Positions 1-8,732 of a stretch of 64,000 nt of DNA are shown here, one piece after another. The position numbers were made by a program, and so were the translations under genes. Each line of letters starts with the position of its first letter. The first letter of the stretch is position 1. The DNA comes from Lacibacter sediminis (GTDB taxonomy: Bacteria > Bacteroidota > Bacteroidia > Chitinophagales > Chitinophagaceae), in contig NZ_CP060007.1 of assembly GCF_014168535.1 (NCBI RefSeq), positions 2,914,001 to 2,978,000 of the forward strand. Reading direction: 5' to 3'. The notes below the pieces were generated by a model. That model was given only the letters and a program-made list of their open reading frames with translations, did not search any database and was not told where the DNA came from.

Positions 1-1
1 A

Positions 2-145
2 GTACTTGCAACAAACGGTAAACTTTATGGAAGCATCAGTCATACGGCTGGTTATTCAGCAATGCCGAAAGGCGGAGCAAAAATGACCAACTGTCAAATT
101 GCAATTATTAAACAATGGATCGATGCGGGAACACCTGCTAATTAA
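2..145 (+). CDS. C-terminal end of a probable c-type cytochrome-like protein (partial)
   Basis: An open frame enters from the left edge and stops at 143-145, giving about 47 residues. It ends with MPKGG, then CQIAIIKQWIDAG and a short tail. This matches the end of cytochrome c-like domains common in Bacteroidota, where MP supplies the distal haem ligand region and W-[IV]-x-A-G closes the last helix. The CxxCH haem site would lie upstream of the window, so haem binding is inferred. The next gene starts 10 bases later, and with the YceI-like and DUF5777 genes this looks like one operon. Confidence 0.6.
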   Translation, partial: VLATNGKLYGSISHTAGYSAMPKGGAKMTNCQIAIIKQWIDAGTPAN

Positions 146-155
146 TAAAGTTGTT

Positions 156-611
156 ATGAAACGGAAAAAGATTCTCAGAAACAGTTTACTTCTTATGCTG
201 ATACTTGGAACAATTGTAGCTTATTTCGCTTACAGAGAATACAACCGAAAATCAGAAAACGTTGACAAACTTGAAGCTGAATTTGAACTGACAACCGATG
301 AACTGATCCGGGAGTTTACAGAAAATGAACAAGCAGCTACACAAAAATATGCGGGCAAAGTACTTCAGGTGGAAGGGCAATTAAAGACAACCGACGTTGA
401 TGATAAAGGAAATTATACTGTTGTGTTGGGCAATCCTGCTTTGCCTTCATCTGTGAGATGCAGTATTGACACAATATTTTCTGTTGAAAAAAATAATCTG
501 CAGATCAACATTCCAATTACAGTTAAAGGGATCTGTACAGGTTTCAATGCCGATGAATTGGGCATTGGTTCTGATGTGTTGCTGAATCGGTGCATCATCA
601 TTCAAAAATAA
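156..611 (+). CDS. Membrane-anchored OB-fold (tRNA_anti-like) protein
   Basis: 151 residues from the ATG at 156. An upstream in-frame start at 99 would overlap the preceding cytochrome-like gene, so it was not used. Residues about 8-25 form one N-terminal membrane helix after a basic MKRKK start. The remainder (about 45-148) has the alternating strand pattern of the tRNA_anti-like OB fold, including VLQVEGQL and VTVKGICTG-type segments. Proteins of this family are small envelope proteins of unknown role, and nucleic acid binding should not be assumed. It lies between the cytochrome-like end and a YceI-like gene and is probably co-transcribed with both. Family assignment is from pattern recognition. 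Confidence 0.7.
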   Translation: MKRKKILRNSLLLMLILGTIVAYFAYREYNRKSENVDKLEAEFELTTDELIREFTENEQAATQKYAGKVLQVEGQLKTTDVDDKGNYTVVLGNPALPSSVRCSIDTIFSVEKNNLQINIPITVKGICTGFNADELGIGSDVLLNRCIIIQK

Positions 612-636
612 ACTACTACACACTAAATCAGCAGAT

Positions 637-1194
637 ATGAAAAAGATAAGTTGGTTACTCATTGTTTTACTGTTTGCAGGAACAGTTTTTGCACAGGACA
701 AATATTTTACTAAAACCGGTAAGATCAATTTCGATGCTACTTCTCCCGGCTCTCCCGAACAAGTTGAAGGCATTCATAAAAGCGTGCTTTGTGTACTTGA
801 CACGAAGACCGGCAATATGCAATTCTCTGTTGCCATGAAAGGCTTTGAATTTGAACGGGCTTTAATGCAGGAACATTTCAACGAAAACTATATTGAAAGC
901 GATCAGTTTCCCAAATCAGAATTCAAGGGAATGATCAGCAACAACAGCAGCGTAAACTATACAGCAAATGGTGAATACAAGGTTTCAGTAAAAGGAAAGC
1001 TAACCATACATGGTATAACAAAGGACATTGAAACAACTGGAAATCTTGTGATAAAAAATGGTAAGATATCCGCAACCTCTGTCTTTACAGTTCTGCTTGC
1101 CGATTATAAAATAAGCATACCGGGCCTGGTTGCAGACAAAGTTTCAAAAACGGCGAAGATCATTGTGAATTGTTTGCTCGACCCATTGCGCTAA
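637..1194 (+). CDS. YceI-like family periplasmic protein
   Basis: 185 residues with a clear signal peptide (basic MKK, hydrophobic 4-18, cleavage after VFA before QDKYF). The mature part is a YceI-like lipocalin barrel: KINFDATSP near the start, ENYIESDQFPKSEFKG in the middle and KLTIHGITKDI in the second half are the family's recognisable segments. YceI proteins bind isoprenoid or other lipophilic ligands in the periplasm; the ligand here is unknown. It sits 25 bases after the OB-fold gene and 25 bases before the DUF5777 gene, consistent with an operon. Confidence 0.85.
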   Translation: MKKISWLLIVLLFAGTVFAQDKYFTKTGKINFDATSPGSPEQVEGIHKSVLCVLDTKTGNMQFSVAMKGFEFERALMQEHFNENYIESDQFPKSEFKGMISNNSSVNYTANGEYKVSVKGKLTIHGITKDIETTGNLVIKNGKISATSVFTVLLADYKISIPGLVADKVSKTAKIIVNCLLDPLR

Positions 1195-1219
1195 ATAAAC
1201 AACTCATTCTTCAATCAAC

Positions 1220-2125
1220 ATGAAAAAGCAAACTTATTTCGCAGCCGCATTATTTTTCCTGATGTTTTCTTTCAAAGCAAAAGCACAGGAAACCGAAGAC
1301 TTGTTAAGTCTTGTTGATTCAGGAGGCACAACGAAGACATTCATCAAATCTGCATTCAAATCAACAAGAGTCATCAATGGTCACTCGTTGGAATTTCTTT
1401 CGCCCGGCACGATGGACTTTCGTATACTGCATCGATTCGGGCAGCTTGATCAGGGATACAAAAACTTTTTCGGTTTAGACCAGGCCAGTATGCGCATGGG
1501 TTTTGATTTTGGATTGTATCGTAACCTGATGATTGGCGTTGGCAGAAGCACCTTCAAAAAAGAACTGGATGGTTATTTCAAATACGCACCCATCATGCAA
1601 TCAACAGGAAACAAAAGTTTTCCAATGACCATTGCCATCGCAGCCGGTATTACCATGAATACTTCTCCTTGGGCCGACCCAACCATCAACAATTATTTTT
1701 CGTCACGCCTTGCCTATTATTACCAGCTGATAGTTGGAAGAAAATTCTCTGAACGTTTTACACTGCAGTTAACACCAACAATGGTTCATACAAATCTCGT
1801 TGCACTGCATACGCAGCCAAACGATGTGTTTGCACTTGGTGCCGGAGCACGTTTAAAATTGACAAAACGCATTGCACTCACAGGTGATTATTTCCACTTG
1901 TTTAATGGTATTGAGCGGGGAGTTACTTATCATCCCCTGTCGATTGGTGTTGATATTGAAACCGGCGGCCACGTGTTCCAACTTCATTTTTCCAATGCAA
2001 CCGGTATGAACGAACGGGCCTTTATTAATGAAACAACAACACGCTGGGGCAAGGGAGAGATCAGGTTTGGTTTTAATTTATCGAGAGTGTTCCAGTTAAA
2101 AAAGAAAGCAAAAACAGATAGCTGA
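1220..2125 (+). CDS. DUF5777 family outer-membrane beta-barrel protein
   Basis: 301 residues. A signal peptide (1-22, ending KAKAQ) is followed by amphipathic strands with many aromatic turns (MRMGFDFGLYRNLMIGVGRS, then repeated strand-turn-strand blocks), typical of a Bacteroidota barrel family found next to YceI and c-type cytochrome genes. Function is unknown. Its place as last gene of the cytochrome/OB-fold/YceI group suggests a shared envelope process, perhaps redox or lipid handling. A strong terminator follows at 2179-2217. The DUF number is recalled from family resemblance, not searched. Confidence 0.7.
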   Translation: MKKQTYFAAALFFLMFSFKAKAQETEDLLSLVDSGGTTKTFIKSAFKSTRVINGHSLEFLSPGTMDFRILHRFGQLDQGYKNFFGLDQASMRMGFDFGLYRNLMIGVGRSTFKKELDGYFKYAPIMQSTGNKSFPMTIAIAAGITMNTSPWADPTINNYFSSRLAYYYQLIVGRKFSERFTLQLTPTMVHTNLVALHTQPNDVFALGAGARLKLTKRIALTGDYFHLFNGIERGVTYHPLSIGVDIETGGHVFQLHFSNATGMNERAFINETTTRWGKGEIRFGFNLSRVFQLKKKAKTDS

Positions 2126-2178
2126 AATAACGGATCGCCATTTTTTAAGAAAACTAAAACAGTTTATTTTTCCGGCTT

Positions 2179-2217
2179 CATAAAAAAATCCGCAGCTTTC
2201 GTGTGGATTTTTTTATG
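2179..2217 (+). terminator. Strong intrinsic terminator
   Basis: A 16-bp stem (2179-2194 with 2202-2217, one G-U pair) encloses the 7-base loop GCTTTCG. An A-run on the left arm and a T-run on the right arm would let it work in both directions. It closes the cytochrome/OB-fold/YceI/DUF5777 operon. Confidence 0.85.
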
Positions 2218-2245
2218 AACGGCATCTCACAGAAAACCTACTGCT

Positions 2246-2842
2246 ATGGCATCACCACTTTCCGTTTCAATTGTGCATCCTGCTTACAGTAATCTGAAAA
2301 AAATCAGCCCCATCCTACATTTCCTTGCCGGCACGGTGTTTCTTGCGGCCGCCATTTATGAGTTTCGGATGGATAACCGCATTACCGCCTTCTGCGAAAT
2401 TGTGATTGGCATTGATGTGATTGCGCTTGCATTTATGCGGGGCTTTGCTGAAGAATCAACCCGTCTCAATGCCATGTTTCGTCTTATTGAAGTCGTGGTG
2501 TTTGGCGGATTAGCCATTCTGGCCTTCCTCGATCAATCCTGGATCACGGTTGTTTTAATGGCAATAGCAACCGGCATGTATTACTACGTTTTCCATTGCG
2601 AACGCAAGATCATCAACAGCGAGCGGGTTGCTGTTCATCATTTGGGGGTTACTATTTCCAATTTTCCCAAGGATAAAGAACTGGATTGGGAGCAGATCCA
2701 CCAGCTGGAAGCCCTGCCCCACAGCATCACCATACACACTATCCGTAATAAAACTCTGCGTTTTGAGTTCCAAAAAGCAATTGCTTTCGACGAACTGGAA
2801 CAAATTCACGAATTTTGCAGACATTATCTGAAAAGTGAATAG
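2246..2842 (+). CDS. Uncharacterised membrane protein with C-terminal PH-like region
   Basis: 198 residues, no confident family. Residues about 20-115 form four membrane helices in two pairs. The soluble tail (about 120-198) has a short-strand pattern with a final amphipathic helix (FDELEQIHEFCRHYL) that resembles bacterial PH-like domains such as those in YdbS/YcxB-type proteins; this is inference. The last codons and the stop lie inside the left arm of the palindrome at 2834-2905. It begins 29 bases after a terminator, so it probably has its own promoter. Confidence 0.65.
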   Translation: MASPLSVSIVHPAYSNLKKISPILHFLAGTVFLAAAIYEFRMDNRITAFCEIVIGIDVIALAFMRGFAEESTRLNAMFRLIEVVVFGGLAILAFLDQSWITVVLMAIATGMYYYVFHCERKIINSERVAVHHLGVTISNFPKDKELDWEQIHQLEALPHSITIHTIRNKTLRFEFQKAIAFDELEQIHEFCRHYLKSE

Positions 2843-2905
2843 TGAATGGTCAATGGTGAATCAGCCAAACCGCACACATTCACCATTCACAATTGACAAT
2901 TCACT
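2834..2905. repeat. Intergenic palindrome, 28-base imperfect arms of TGAATGG-type words
   Basis: Arms 2834-2861 and 2878-2905 are near reverse complements; each is made of repeated 7-9 base words (GTGAATAG, GTGAATGG, CAATGGTG). The 16-base loop is 2862-2877. The left arm contains the stop codon (2840-2842) of the membrane protein, and the right arm ends one base before the ATG of the radical SAM gene at 2906. The element therefore fills the gap exactly. It could act as a stem-loop between the two genes. Confidence 0.8.
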
Positions 2906-4207
2906 ATGGCCTTAAAACATTCTCCTTATTTATTATACTCCGACGGGAACGGAAATATTTTTGAAGACACTTCACTTTACGCAGTGGGTCGTGAAGCGTG
3001 GGATGCATTTCCGATAGATTTGGACAACTGGATGGAAATGCCCGAAGGCGGCAATCTCTACGAATTACCAGACCGCAAAGGCATTGGCATTGATGTAAAA
3101 ACAGGCGAAATGCGTTTGTGTGAAAAAGGCTGGGCCGTAGCTGCCTTTATCCCTCCTGCACATACCAGTTTATTTATTGCTGCATTTGAATGTGAACCCG
3201 GTGCTGATACACTACCGCTCTTCTGTTATACGGCTGTAGGTTGGCATGATGATAAATTTTATGTGCCTGCTATTCGCATTGAACAGGATATTCGCCAGGA
3301 ATGTGCGGGATATAACGATGAAAAGATTGAAACAGGTGCAGAACATCTTATAAAGACTTATCCGCATAACCGTTTGGTAAAACATTTAATGGAGAATTGC
3401 TGCAATACGTACAACTGTCCGGCAGCAAGAAATTTTGCGATGAGTCGTTGGGAATGTCCCATTCCGGTTTCACCTGCATGTAATGCCAATTGCATTGGAT
3501 GTATTTCATTTCAACCAGTGGAAGAACATATTCAAAGTCCGCAGGATCGTTTAACCTTTAAGCCAACTCCCGAAGAAATTGTTGAGTTCACTGTCCCGCA
3601 CCTGGAAACAGCGCCCTACCCGATTGTTTCATTTGGACAAGGATGCGAAGGCGAACCTTTGCTGATGTGGGAAACCATGCGTGATGCCATTATTGAAATG
3701 CGGAAGCATACACAAAAAGGAAGCATCAACATCAACACCAATGGTTCAAAACCTGATGCAGTAAAAGTTTTGTGTGAAGCAGGATTGAATTCAATTCGTG
3801 TAAGTACCAACAGTGCCCGCAAGCATGTGTATGAAGCTTACTATCGCCCTAACAATTATCAATTTGAAGATATTGTTGAGAGCTTGAAAGTAATGAACAG
3901 TTATGGTGGCTGGACGAGCATTAACTATTTTGTATTCCCTGGTATTACTGATTGTGTGGAAGAATATGAAGCATTAAGAAAGCTGATAAAAGAAACGGGG
4001 TTAAAGATGATCCAGTGGCGCAATTTCAATATTGATCCCGATTGGTATCTTGGCAAACTCGGCATTACTGAAACCAGTGAAATACTCGGCGTAAAACAGT
4101 TTATTGAATTGATCAAAGAAGAGTTTCCTGATTTGAAGCATGGATATTTCAATCCGCCGATTGAACGGATCAAAGGAAATTACGAAGTTGATTTTGCACA
4201 TTGGTAA
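2906..4207 (+). CDS. Radical SAM domain protein
   Basis: 433 residues. The radical SAM cluster motif is C192-x3-C196-x2-C199, followed by a beta/alpha barrel with FGQGCEGEP (a GxxGE-like SAM-binding region) and NINTNGSKP. An unusual feature is the long N-terminal region (about 1-180) before the motif, with its own cysteines (CCNTYNCP at about 167-174) that might hold another metal site. Substrate is unknown; similar proteins in Bacteroidota are annotated only as radical SAM. The start abuts a palindrome and has no SD. A hairpin terminator follows at 4250. Confidence 0.85.
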   Translation: MALKHSPYLLYSDGNGNIFEDTSLYAVGREAWDAFPIDLDNWMEMPEGGNLYELPDRKGIGIDVKTGEMRLCEKGWAVAAFIPPAHTSLFIAAFECEPGADTLPLFCYTAVGWHDDKFYVPAIRIEQDIRQECAGYNDEKIETGAEHLIKTYPHNRLVKHLMENCCNTYNCPAARNFAMSRWECPIPVSPACNANCIGCISFQPVEEHIQSPQDRLTFKPTPEEIVEFTVPHLETAPYPIVSFGQGCEGEPLLMWETMRDAIIEMRKHTQKGSININTNGSKPDAVKVLCEAGLNSIRVSTNSARKHVYEAYYRPNNYQFEDIVESLKVMNSYGGWTSINYFVFPGITDCVEEYEALRKLIKETGLKMIQWRNFNIDPDWYLGKLGITETSEILGVKQFIELIKEEFPDLKHGYFNPPIERIKGNYEVDFAHW

Positions 4208-4248
4208 CACTGGTAGGCACAGTTGAAAACCGTCAGATCATTACGATA

Positions 4249-4290
4249 AAAGGGTTGCCAACTTCTAAAAAATTGGCAACCTTTACTTTT
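4249..4290 (+). terminator. Intrinsic terminator after the radical SAM gene
   Basis: Arms AGGGTTGCCAA (4251-4261) and TTGGCAACCTT (4273-4283) pair over about 11 bp with one G-U, with loop CTTCTAAAAAA, and are followed by TTACTTTTTC. Confidence 0.8.
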
Positions 4291-4323
4291 TCAGTTTACA
4301 TTCCGTAAGTTCATGCTCAGTTC

Positions 4324-5505
4324 ATGCAACGCCCCAACCATATTTTGCCACTCATTGTACTGTCGCAATTTGCAGGCACATCGTTATGGTTCAGCGGTAA
4401 CGCCATTCTTACAGAGATCAGCAAAGCATTTCAACTACAACAAGACGGATTAGCGATCGTTACCTCATCGGTACTTATTGGTTTTATCACCGGTACTTTT
4501 TTATATGCCATCACAGCTATTGCCGACCGGTTTAAACCATCAGTTGTATTTTTTATTTCGTCGTTGCTGGCGGCTTCTGCCAACCTGCTCATCCTGTTGC
4601 CGCAACAGGATTTTTTATTGCTGGTACTGTCAAGATTCTTTGTTGGATTTTTTCTTGCAGGCATTTATCCAGTAGGTATGAAGATCGCTGCGGAGTGGTA
4701 CGAAAAAGGATTGGGCAAAGCATTGGGCTATCTGGTTGGCGCATTAGTGATGGGTACCGCATTTCCTCATTTGCTCAAACAATCAGGCTGGGATTATAAC
4801 TGGAAACATGTGCTGTTGTTTACTTCATCTGTTGCAGCAGCAGGCGGATTGATTATTTATCTGTTTGTACCTCGTGGACCGTTTTATAAAAAAGGCAGCA
4901 GCTATTCGTTTGATGCATTTAAAAACAGTTTTCGCTTTCCCAACTTTCGTGCAGCATCGTTTGGTTACTTTGGTCACATGTGGGAGTTGTATGCATTTTG
5001 GGCATTTGTTCCTGTTATCCTGAATATTTACACAAAGCAAAATGCTGCTGTGATGAATGTACCATTTTGGTCGTTTATTATCATTGCCGCAGGAGCAATT
5101 GGTTGTGTGGCCGGAGGATACATCACACTCAAACAAGGAAGTGCAAAAGTGGCCTATGCCGGCATGTTAGTTTCGTTTTGCTGTTGCGTGTTGTCTATCT
5201 TCAGCTTTGCATTACCGCCTTTCTTATTTCTTTTCTTCTTATTGATTTGGGGATTTGCTGTGGTGGCTGACTCGCCACAATTTTCTTCCATCGTTGCACA
5301 AACAGCGGTGGCAGAAAATAAAGGTTCGGCATTGACCATTGTTACCTGTATTGGTTTTTCCATTACGGTTGCGAGTGTATATGTGCTGAATCGATTGTTT
5401 GAGCAATTCATGCAATCACCGTATGTCTTATTGATCCTTGCGCCGGGGCCTTTGTTTGGTTTGTGGAAATTAAAACCCTTACTGAAACAAAAGACCTTCA
5501 ACTAA
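4324..5505 (+). CDS. MFS transporter
   Basis: 393 residues with about 12 predicted membrane helices split into two halves by a central basic region (RGPFYKKGSS, about 180-190). The first half has ADRF after helix 2 and SRFFVGFFLAGIYPVG in helix 4, the usual MFS signature region. The substrate cannot be told; sugar or drug export-like families are both possible. It starts 34 bases after a terminator, so it is probably transcribed on its own. Confidence 0.85.
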   Translation: MQRPNHILPLIVLSQFAGTSLWFSGNAILTEISKAFQLQQDGLAIVTSSVLIGFITGTFLYAITAIADRFKPSVVFFISSLLAASANLLILLPQQDFLLLVLSRFFVGFFLAGIYPVGMKIAAEWYEKGLGKALGYLVGALVMGTAFPHLLKQSGWDYNWKHVLLFTSSVAAAGGLIIYLFVPRGPFYKKGSSYSFDAFKNSFRFPNFRAASFGYFGHMWELYAFWAFVPVILNIYTKQNAAVMNVPFWSFIIIAAGAIGCVAGGYITLKQGSAKVAYAGMLVSFCCCVLSIFSFALPPFLFLFFLLIWGFAVVADSPQFSSIVAQTAVAENKGSALTIVTCIGFSITVASVYVLNRLFEQFMQSPYVLLILAPGPLFGLWKLKPLLKQKTFN

Positions 5506-5581
5506 ACAGGAGTTTTAATTTTCATATGAAATAAGTTCTCCAGCACCAATGCTTGCACTTTGCTGCGTCTATATTTGGCCG

Positions 5582-6496
5582 ATGAAGCCAGCCAGCCAAA
5601 ACCACATTGTACTGGGGATTATTCTTGCCATAGTTGCCACCATCATCTGGAGTGGCAATTTCATCGTGGCCCGTGCTGTCATCAATGATATCCCCCCTGT
5701 TACCTTGGCGTTCTTCCGCTGGCTCACTGCCTGCATTATTCTTTTGCCCATTGCCTGGAAACATATCAAACCATCGTGGCAGATCGTAAAACAAAACAAA
5801 GCTTACTTTTTTTGGACAGGTTTAACAGGCATCAGCCTCTTTAACACGTTTGTCTATATCGCCGGACATAGCTCAACAGCCATCAACCTTGCTTTGATTG
5901 GCACTACTTCCTCTCCCATCATGTCCATCATACTAGCACATTACTTTTTGAAAGAACATATTCAATGGCGTCGCATCGTTGGTATAATATTATGTGTGGC
6001 GGGTATTCTATTTTTGTTAAGCAAAGGAAGTTTTGAAAACCTGTTACACTTACAATTTACCAAAGGCGACGGTTGGGTTTTGCTCGGCGCATTAAGTTTT
6101 GCCATTTACAATATTCTTGCACGTAAAAAACCAAAAGAAATCTCAGCGATTGGTTTTTTGTTTTTTGTTTTCTGCATCGGTACCGCTTTATTAATCCCCG
6201 CTTTTTTCATTGAGGCTTCTTATGTAAAACCTGTAGAATGGACCTGGCAAACCGGCTCAGTCATTCTGTATCTCGGTTTAGGAACATCTGTGATTTCTTT
6301 CTTACTATGGAATCGTTCAATCAAAGAATTGGGCGCCGGCCGAACAGCTTTGTTTGGCAACTTAATTCCCATCTTCAGCAGTATTGAAGCGGTCATTATT
6401 CTTGGCGAAAAAATAAGTTATATTCACATCATCAGTTTCCTGTTGATCGTTGCAGGACTTGCAATCGATAACAGTGTGTTGTTGAAACGAAAATAG
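5582..6496 (+). CDS. EamA/DMT family transporter
   Basis: 304 residues from the ATG at 5582; an in-frame ATG at 5549 would add 11 residues (MLALCCVYIWP) before the usual short tail of helix 1. The protein has ten membrane helices in two EamA repeats: the first begins at IVATIIWSGNFIVAR, the second at KGDGWVLLGALSFAIYNIL, and the last helices contain LGEKISYIHIISFLLI. EamA proteins export metabolites such as amino acids; the substrate here is unknown. A second EamA transporter is at 40832-41719. Confidence 0.85.
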   Translation: MKPASQNHIVLGIILAIVATIIWSGNFIVARAVINDIPPVTLAFFRWLTACIILLPIAWKHIKPSWQIVKQNKAYFFWTGLTGISLFNTFVYIAGHSSTAINLALIGTTSSPIMSIILAHYFLKEHIQWRRIVGIILCVAGILFLLSKGSFENLLHLQFTKGDGWVLLGALSFAIYNILARKKPKEISAIGFLFFVFCIGTALLIPAFFIEASYVKPVEWTWQTGSVILYLGLGTSVISFLLWNRSIKELGAGRTALFGNLIPIFSSIEAVIILGEKISYIHIISFLLIVAGLAIDNSVLLKRK

Positions 6497-6597
6497 CTTT
6501 ATGAAATAAACATAAAAAGTATTGAGCTAATTTATCTCAGCAGCGATGATAATTTTTATGTTTATACTATGGGGCTAACATCAATAACTATTGGCAC

Positions 6598-7314
6598 ATG
6601 AAAAAGGTGATCATCATTGGTGCAACATCCGGCATCGGCAAGGCACTTGCAATCCGCTATCTGAAAGCAGGACATCGTGTTGGCATCACCGGCCGGCGTG
6701 CACATTTGCTGGATGAAATAAAACAATACTATCCCCAACAGACTTTCACAGCAGCATTTGATGTAACCGGCAACGAAAACATTGTTCATCTTGAACAATT
6801 AATTGAACAATTGCAAGGCATGGATCTGTTCATTTATAATAGTGGATATGGCGAAGCCAGTAAAGAATTGAATTGGGCAATGGATAAAAAAACAACGCTC
6901 ATTAACGTAAACGGTTTTGCAGAAACAACCAACTATGCTTTCAACTATTTTGTAAAGCAAGGGCACGGACAAATTGCAGCTATTTCATCCATTTCAGCTT
7001 ATCGTGGTAACAGCTGGGCACCAGCATATGGCGCCAGCAAAGCTTACATTAGTAATTATATGGAAGCGCTGAGCATTAAAGCTTATCGTATGAAGTTGCC
7101 GATCCATATTACAGATATTCAACCAGGTTTCGTTCTCACCGATATGGCCAAGGGCAATAAATTATTCTGGATGGCTCCGCTTGAGAAAGCCACTACGCAA
7201 ATGATCGAGGCCATCGAAAAGAAAAAACGGAGAGTGCAAATCACAAAGCGCTGGGCCATTGTTGCATGGTTATTGAAGTGGTTACCTTTCTCTCTCTATA
7301 AAAAGCTCGGCTGA
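6598..7314 (+). CDS. SDR family NAD(P)-dependent oxidoreductase
   Basis: 238 residues, classical short-chain dehydrogenase length. The cofactor loop is G8-A-T-S-G12-I-G14. An NSGYG segment (about 81-85) takes the place of the usual NNAG. The catalytic residues are S131, Y144 and K148. The R33/R34 pair after the second strand suggests NADP preference. The C-terminus has a hydrophobic, basic stretch that may associate with the membrane. Substrate is unknown. The preceding 100 bases are AT-rich and contain TATGTTTA, a weak -7-like sequence. Confidence 0.85.
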   Translation: MKKVIIIGATSGIGKALAIRYLKAGHRVGITGRRAHLLDEIKQYYPQQTFTAAFDVTGNENIVHLEQLIEQLQGMDLFIYNSGYGEASKELNWAMDKKTTLINVNGFAETTNYAFNYFVKQGHGQIAAISSISAYRGNSWAPAYGASKAYISNYMEALSIKAYRMKLPIHITDIQPGFVLTDMAKGNKLFWMAPLEKATTQMIEAIEKKKRRVQITKRWAIVAWLLKWLPFSLYKKLG

Positions 7315-7403
7315 TCCAACTGCTAACATTTTCTTAAAAGCTTCACAGCCATTATGCAATGTGGCATGGTTTTCCATCGTTAAGGATAAAAGAGCTAAAT
7401 TCG

Positions 7404-8288
7404 ATGTATCAAACTTCAACCATGCAATCAGCAGACACACAGAAAAATTATAAAGCAGCAGCCATCACATTTGTGGTGCATGCAGTGTTGCTGGTTTTAT
7501 TTTTTGTGATCACCATTGCTATGACAGGTCCCACACCACCAACTGTGGAAGAAGGTATTGAAGTAAATCTTGGCAACAGCGATATTGGTTTTGGCGATGT
7601 TCAGCCGTTGATCCCCGACGAACCTGCTCCTGAAGCCATTCCTGAAACAACCACCACACCTCCCCAACAACAGATTGCAGCAGCAGTTGATGAAACTGAA
7701 AAAGAACTGAGTGAGCGTGATGATGAAGATGCGCCGGAAGTGAATAAACCGGCTAAGGTTACGAAGCCGGCTAAGGTCGTTCCAAAAGAGAATCCTCCTG
7801 TTGCAACAACGAAACCTGCAACAACAACAGTCGTTAATCCAAAACCTGCTCCTCCAAAACCAAAAGCGGTATATGGTGGCGGCACAGGTACCGGTGGAAA
7901 TAATTCTGACACGTATAACAACAGCCGTAACCAGGGTATTGCAGGTGGCACAGGCGATCAAGGAAAGTCAAACGGCAATCCTAACAGTGATAATTACAAT
8001 GGGAATGGCGGCACCGGTTCCGGTGGTGGACCACGAGTTACCAGTGGTAACCGAAAGATCATTAAATACTATTCATTCAGCGGTGATCTTGAAAAAGCAA
8101 CAATCTATGCTGTGATTAAAGTATCACCTGAAGGTCGTGGCACATTTGTTCGCATCGGACCACGTTCAACTTCTGTGAGCCAGGCTTATGCAAATGCGAT
8201 CATCGAATATCTCCGTAACATTCAGTTTGATAAAACCGCTCAGGAATCAACTGTTACTGTTCAGTTTAACTTTAAAGTGAACGATTAA
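7404..8288 (+). CDS. TonB-like energy transducer protein
   Basis: 294 residues from the ATG at 7404. An upstream in-frame ATG at 7359 and a downstream one at 7422 are alternatives. One membrane helix (about 17-40) is followed by a long Pro/Lys/Ala-rich section (about 60-160), a Gly/Asn/Ser-rich section (about 160-215) and a C-terminal domain (about 215-294) with the strand-helix-strand order of TonB C-terminal domains. There is no canonical YP motif, so direct TonB function is not proven. The next small membrane gene starts 7 bases later. Confidence 0.7.
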   Translation: MYQTSTMQSADTQKNYKAAAITFVVHAVLLVLFFVITIAMTGPTPPTVEEGIEVNLGNSDIGFGDVQPLIPDEPAPEAIPETTTTPPQQQIAAAVDETEKELSERDDEDAPEVNKPAKVTKPAKVVPKENPPVATTKPATTTVVNPKPAPPKPKAVYGGGTGTGGNNSDTYNNSRNQGIAGGTGDQGKSNGNPNSDNYNGNGGTGSGGGPRVTSGNRKIIKYYSFSGDLEKATIYAVIKVSPEGRGTFVRIGPRSTSVSQAYANAIIEYLRNIQFDKTAQESTVTVQFNFKVND

Positions 8289-8294
8289 TTCTAA

Positions 8295-8474
8295 ATGCTG
8301 AAGCTATTTAAATACCCCTTACTTCTTTTCTTAAGCGGATCGCTTGTTACAATTTTTGGCGCATGGTCAAAAATTTTACACATGAGTTTTGCTGACATCC
8401 TTTTAACGGTTGGAATGATACTGCAGGCGATTGGAGTCTTATTTGCAATGTACGTGTTGGTAAAATCTAAGTAA
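8295..8474 (+). CDS. Small two-helix membrane protein, GldL-like
   Basis: 59 residues, shorter than common ORF cut-offs. Two hydrophobic helices (about 8-24 and 34-55) are joined by AWSKILHMSFADI. That loop resembles the G-A-W-x-K-I-x-H-W segment between the two N-terminal helices of the gliding motility protein GldL; the cytoplasmic tail of GldL is absent. The ATG is 7 bases after the TonB-like gene and in the same direction, which supports it being real and co-transcribed. Function is unknown. Confidence 0.65.
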   Translation: MLKLFKYPLLLFLSGSLVTIFGAWSKILHMSFADILLTVGMILQAIGVLFAMYVLVKSK

Positions 8475-8732
8475 CGGAAAATTGCTCCACTCTAAATAAC
8501 ATCAATTTATATACAAACGATGTACTTTCTTTTTAGCCTGTCCTATTGCACCAAAACCAACTCTCTTCATCCATTTATTTTACCATTCACGCACAAAAGA
8601 TAAACAGAACATCTGTATCGTATGTTTCCTACGTATGTTTATATACGTAACCTTCGAACTTCTCCTACCACCCGTTAACACTGGTCAAAAACACCATCAG
8701 TTATTATCTATTCCCTTTAAAAACGCAGGATC
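8475..8732. other. Non-coding gap with a TACGTA palindrome
   Basis: 258 bases without a supported gene. An inverted repeat at 8630-8649 (TACGTAT, spacer GTTT, ATATACGTA) lies about 85 bases before the sensor kinase start and could be an operator. A second ACGTATG-like copy sits just upstream at about 8617-8624. No clear -33/-7 promoter pair was found. Confidence 0.4.

Noticed and set aside
99..155. Extended start of the OB-fold protein
   Set aside because: It overlaps the preceding cytochrome-like gene; the ATG at 156 gives a normal N-terminal helix.
8520..8603. 27-codon frame in the gap before the sensor kinase
   Set aside because: Low-complexity residues, no context and no domain.
8630..8649. 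TACGTAT/ATATACGTA inverted repeat as a firm operator
   Set aside because: Only one copy with a weak partner and no known regulator; kept as a low-confidence note in the gap feature.
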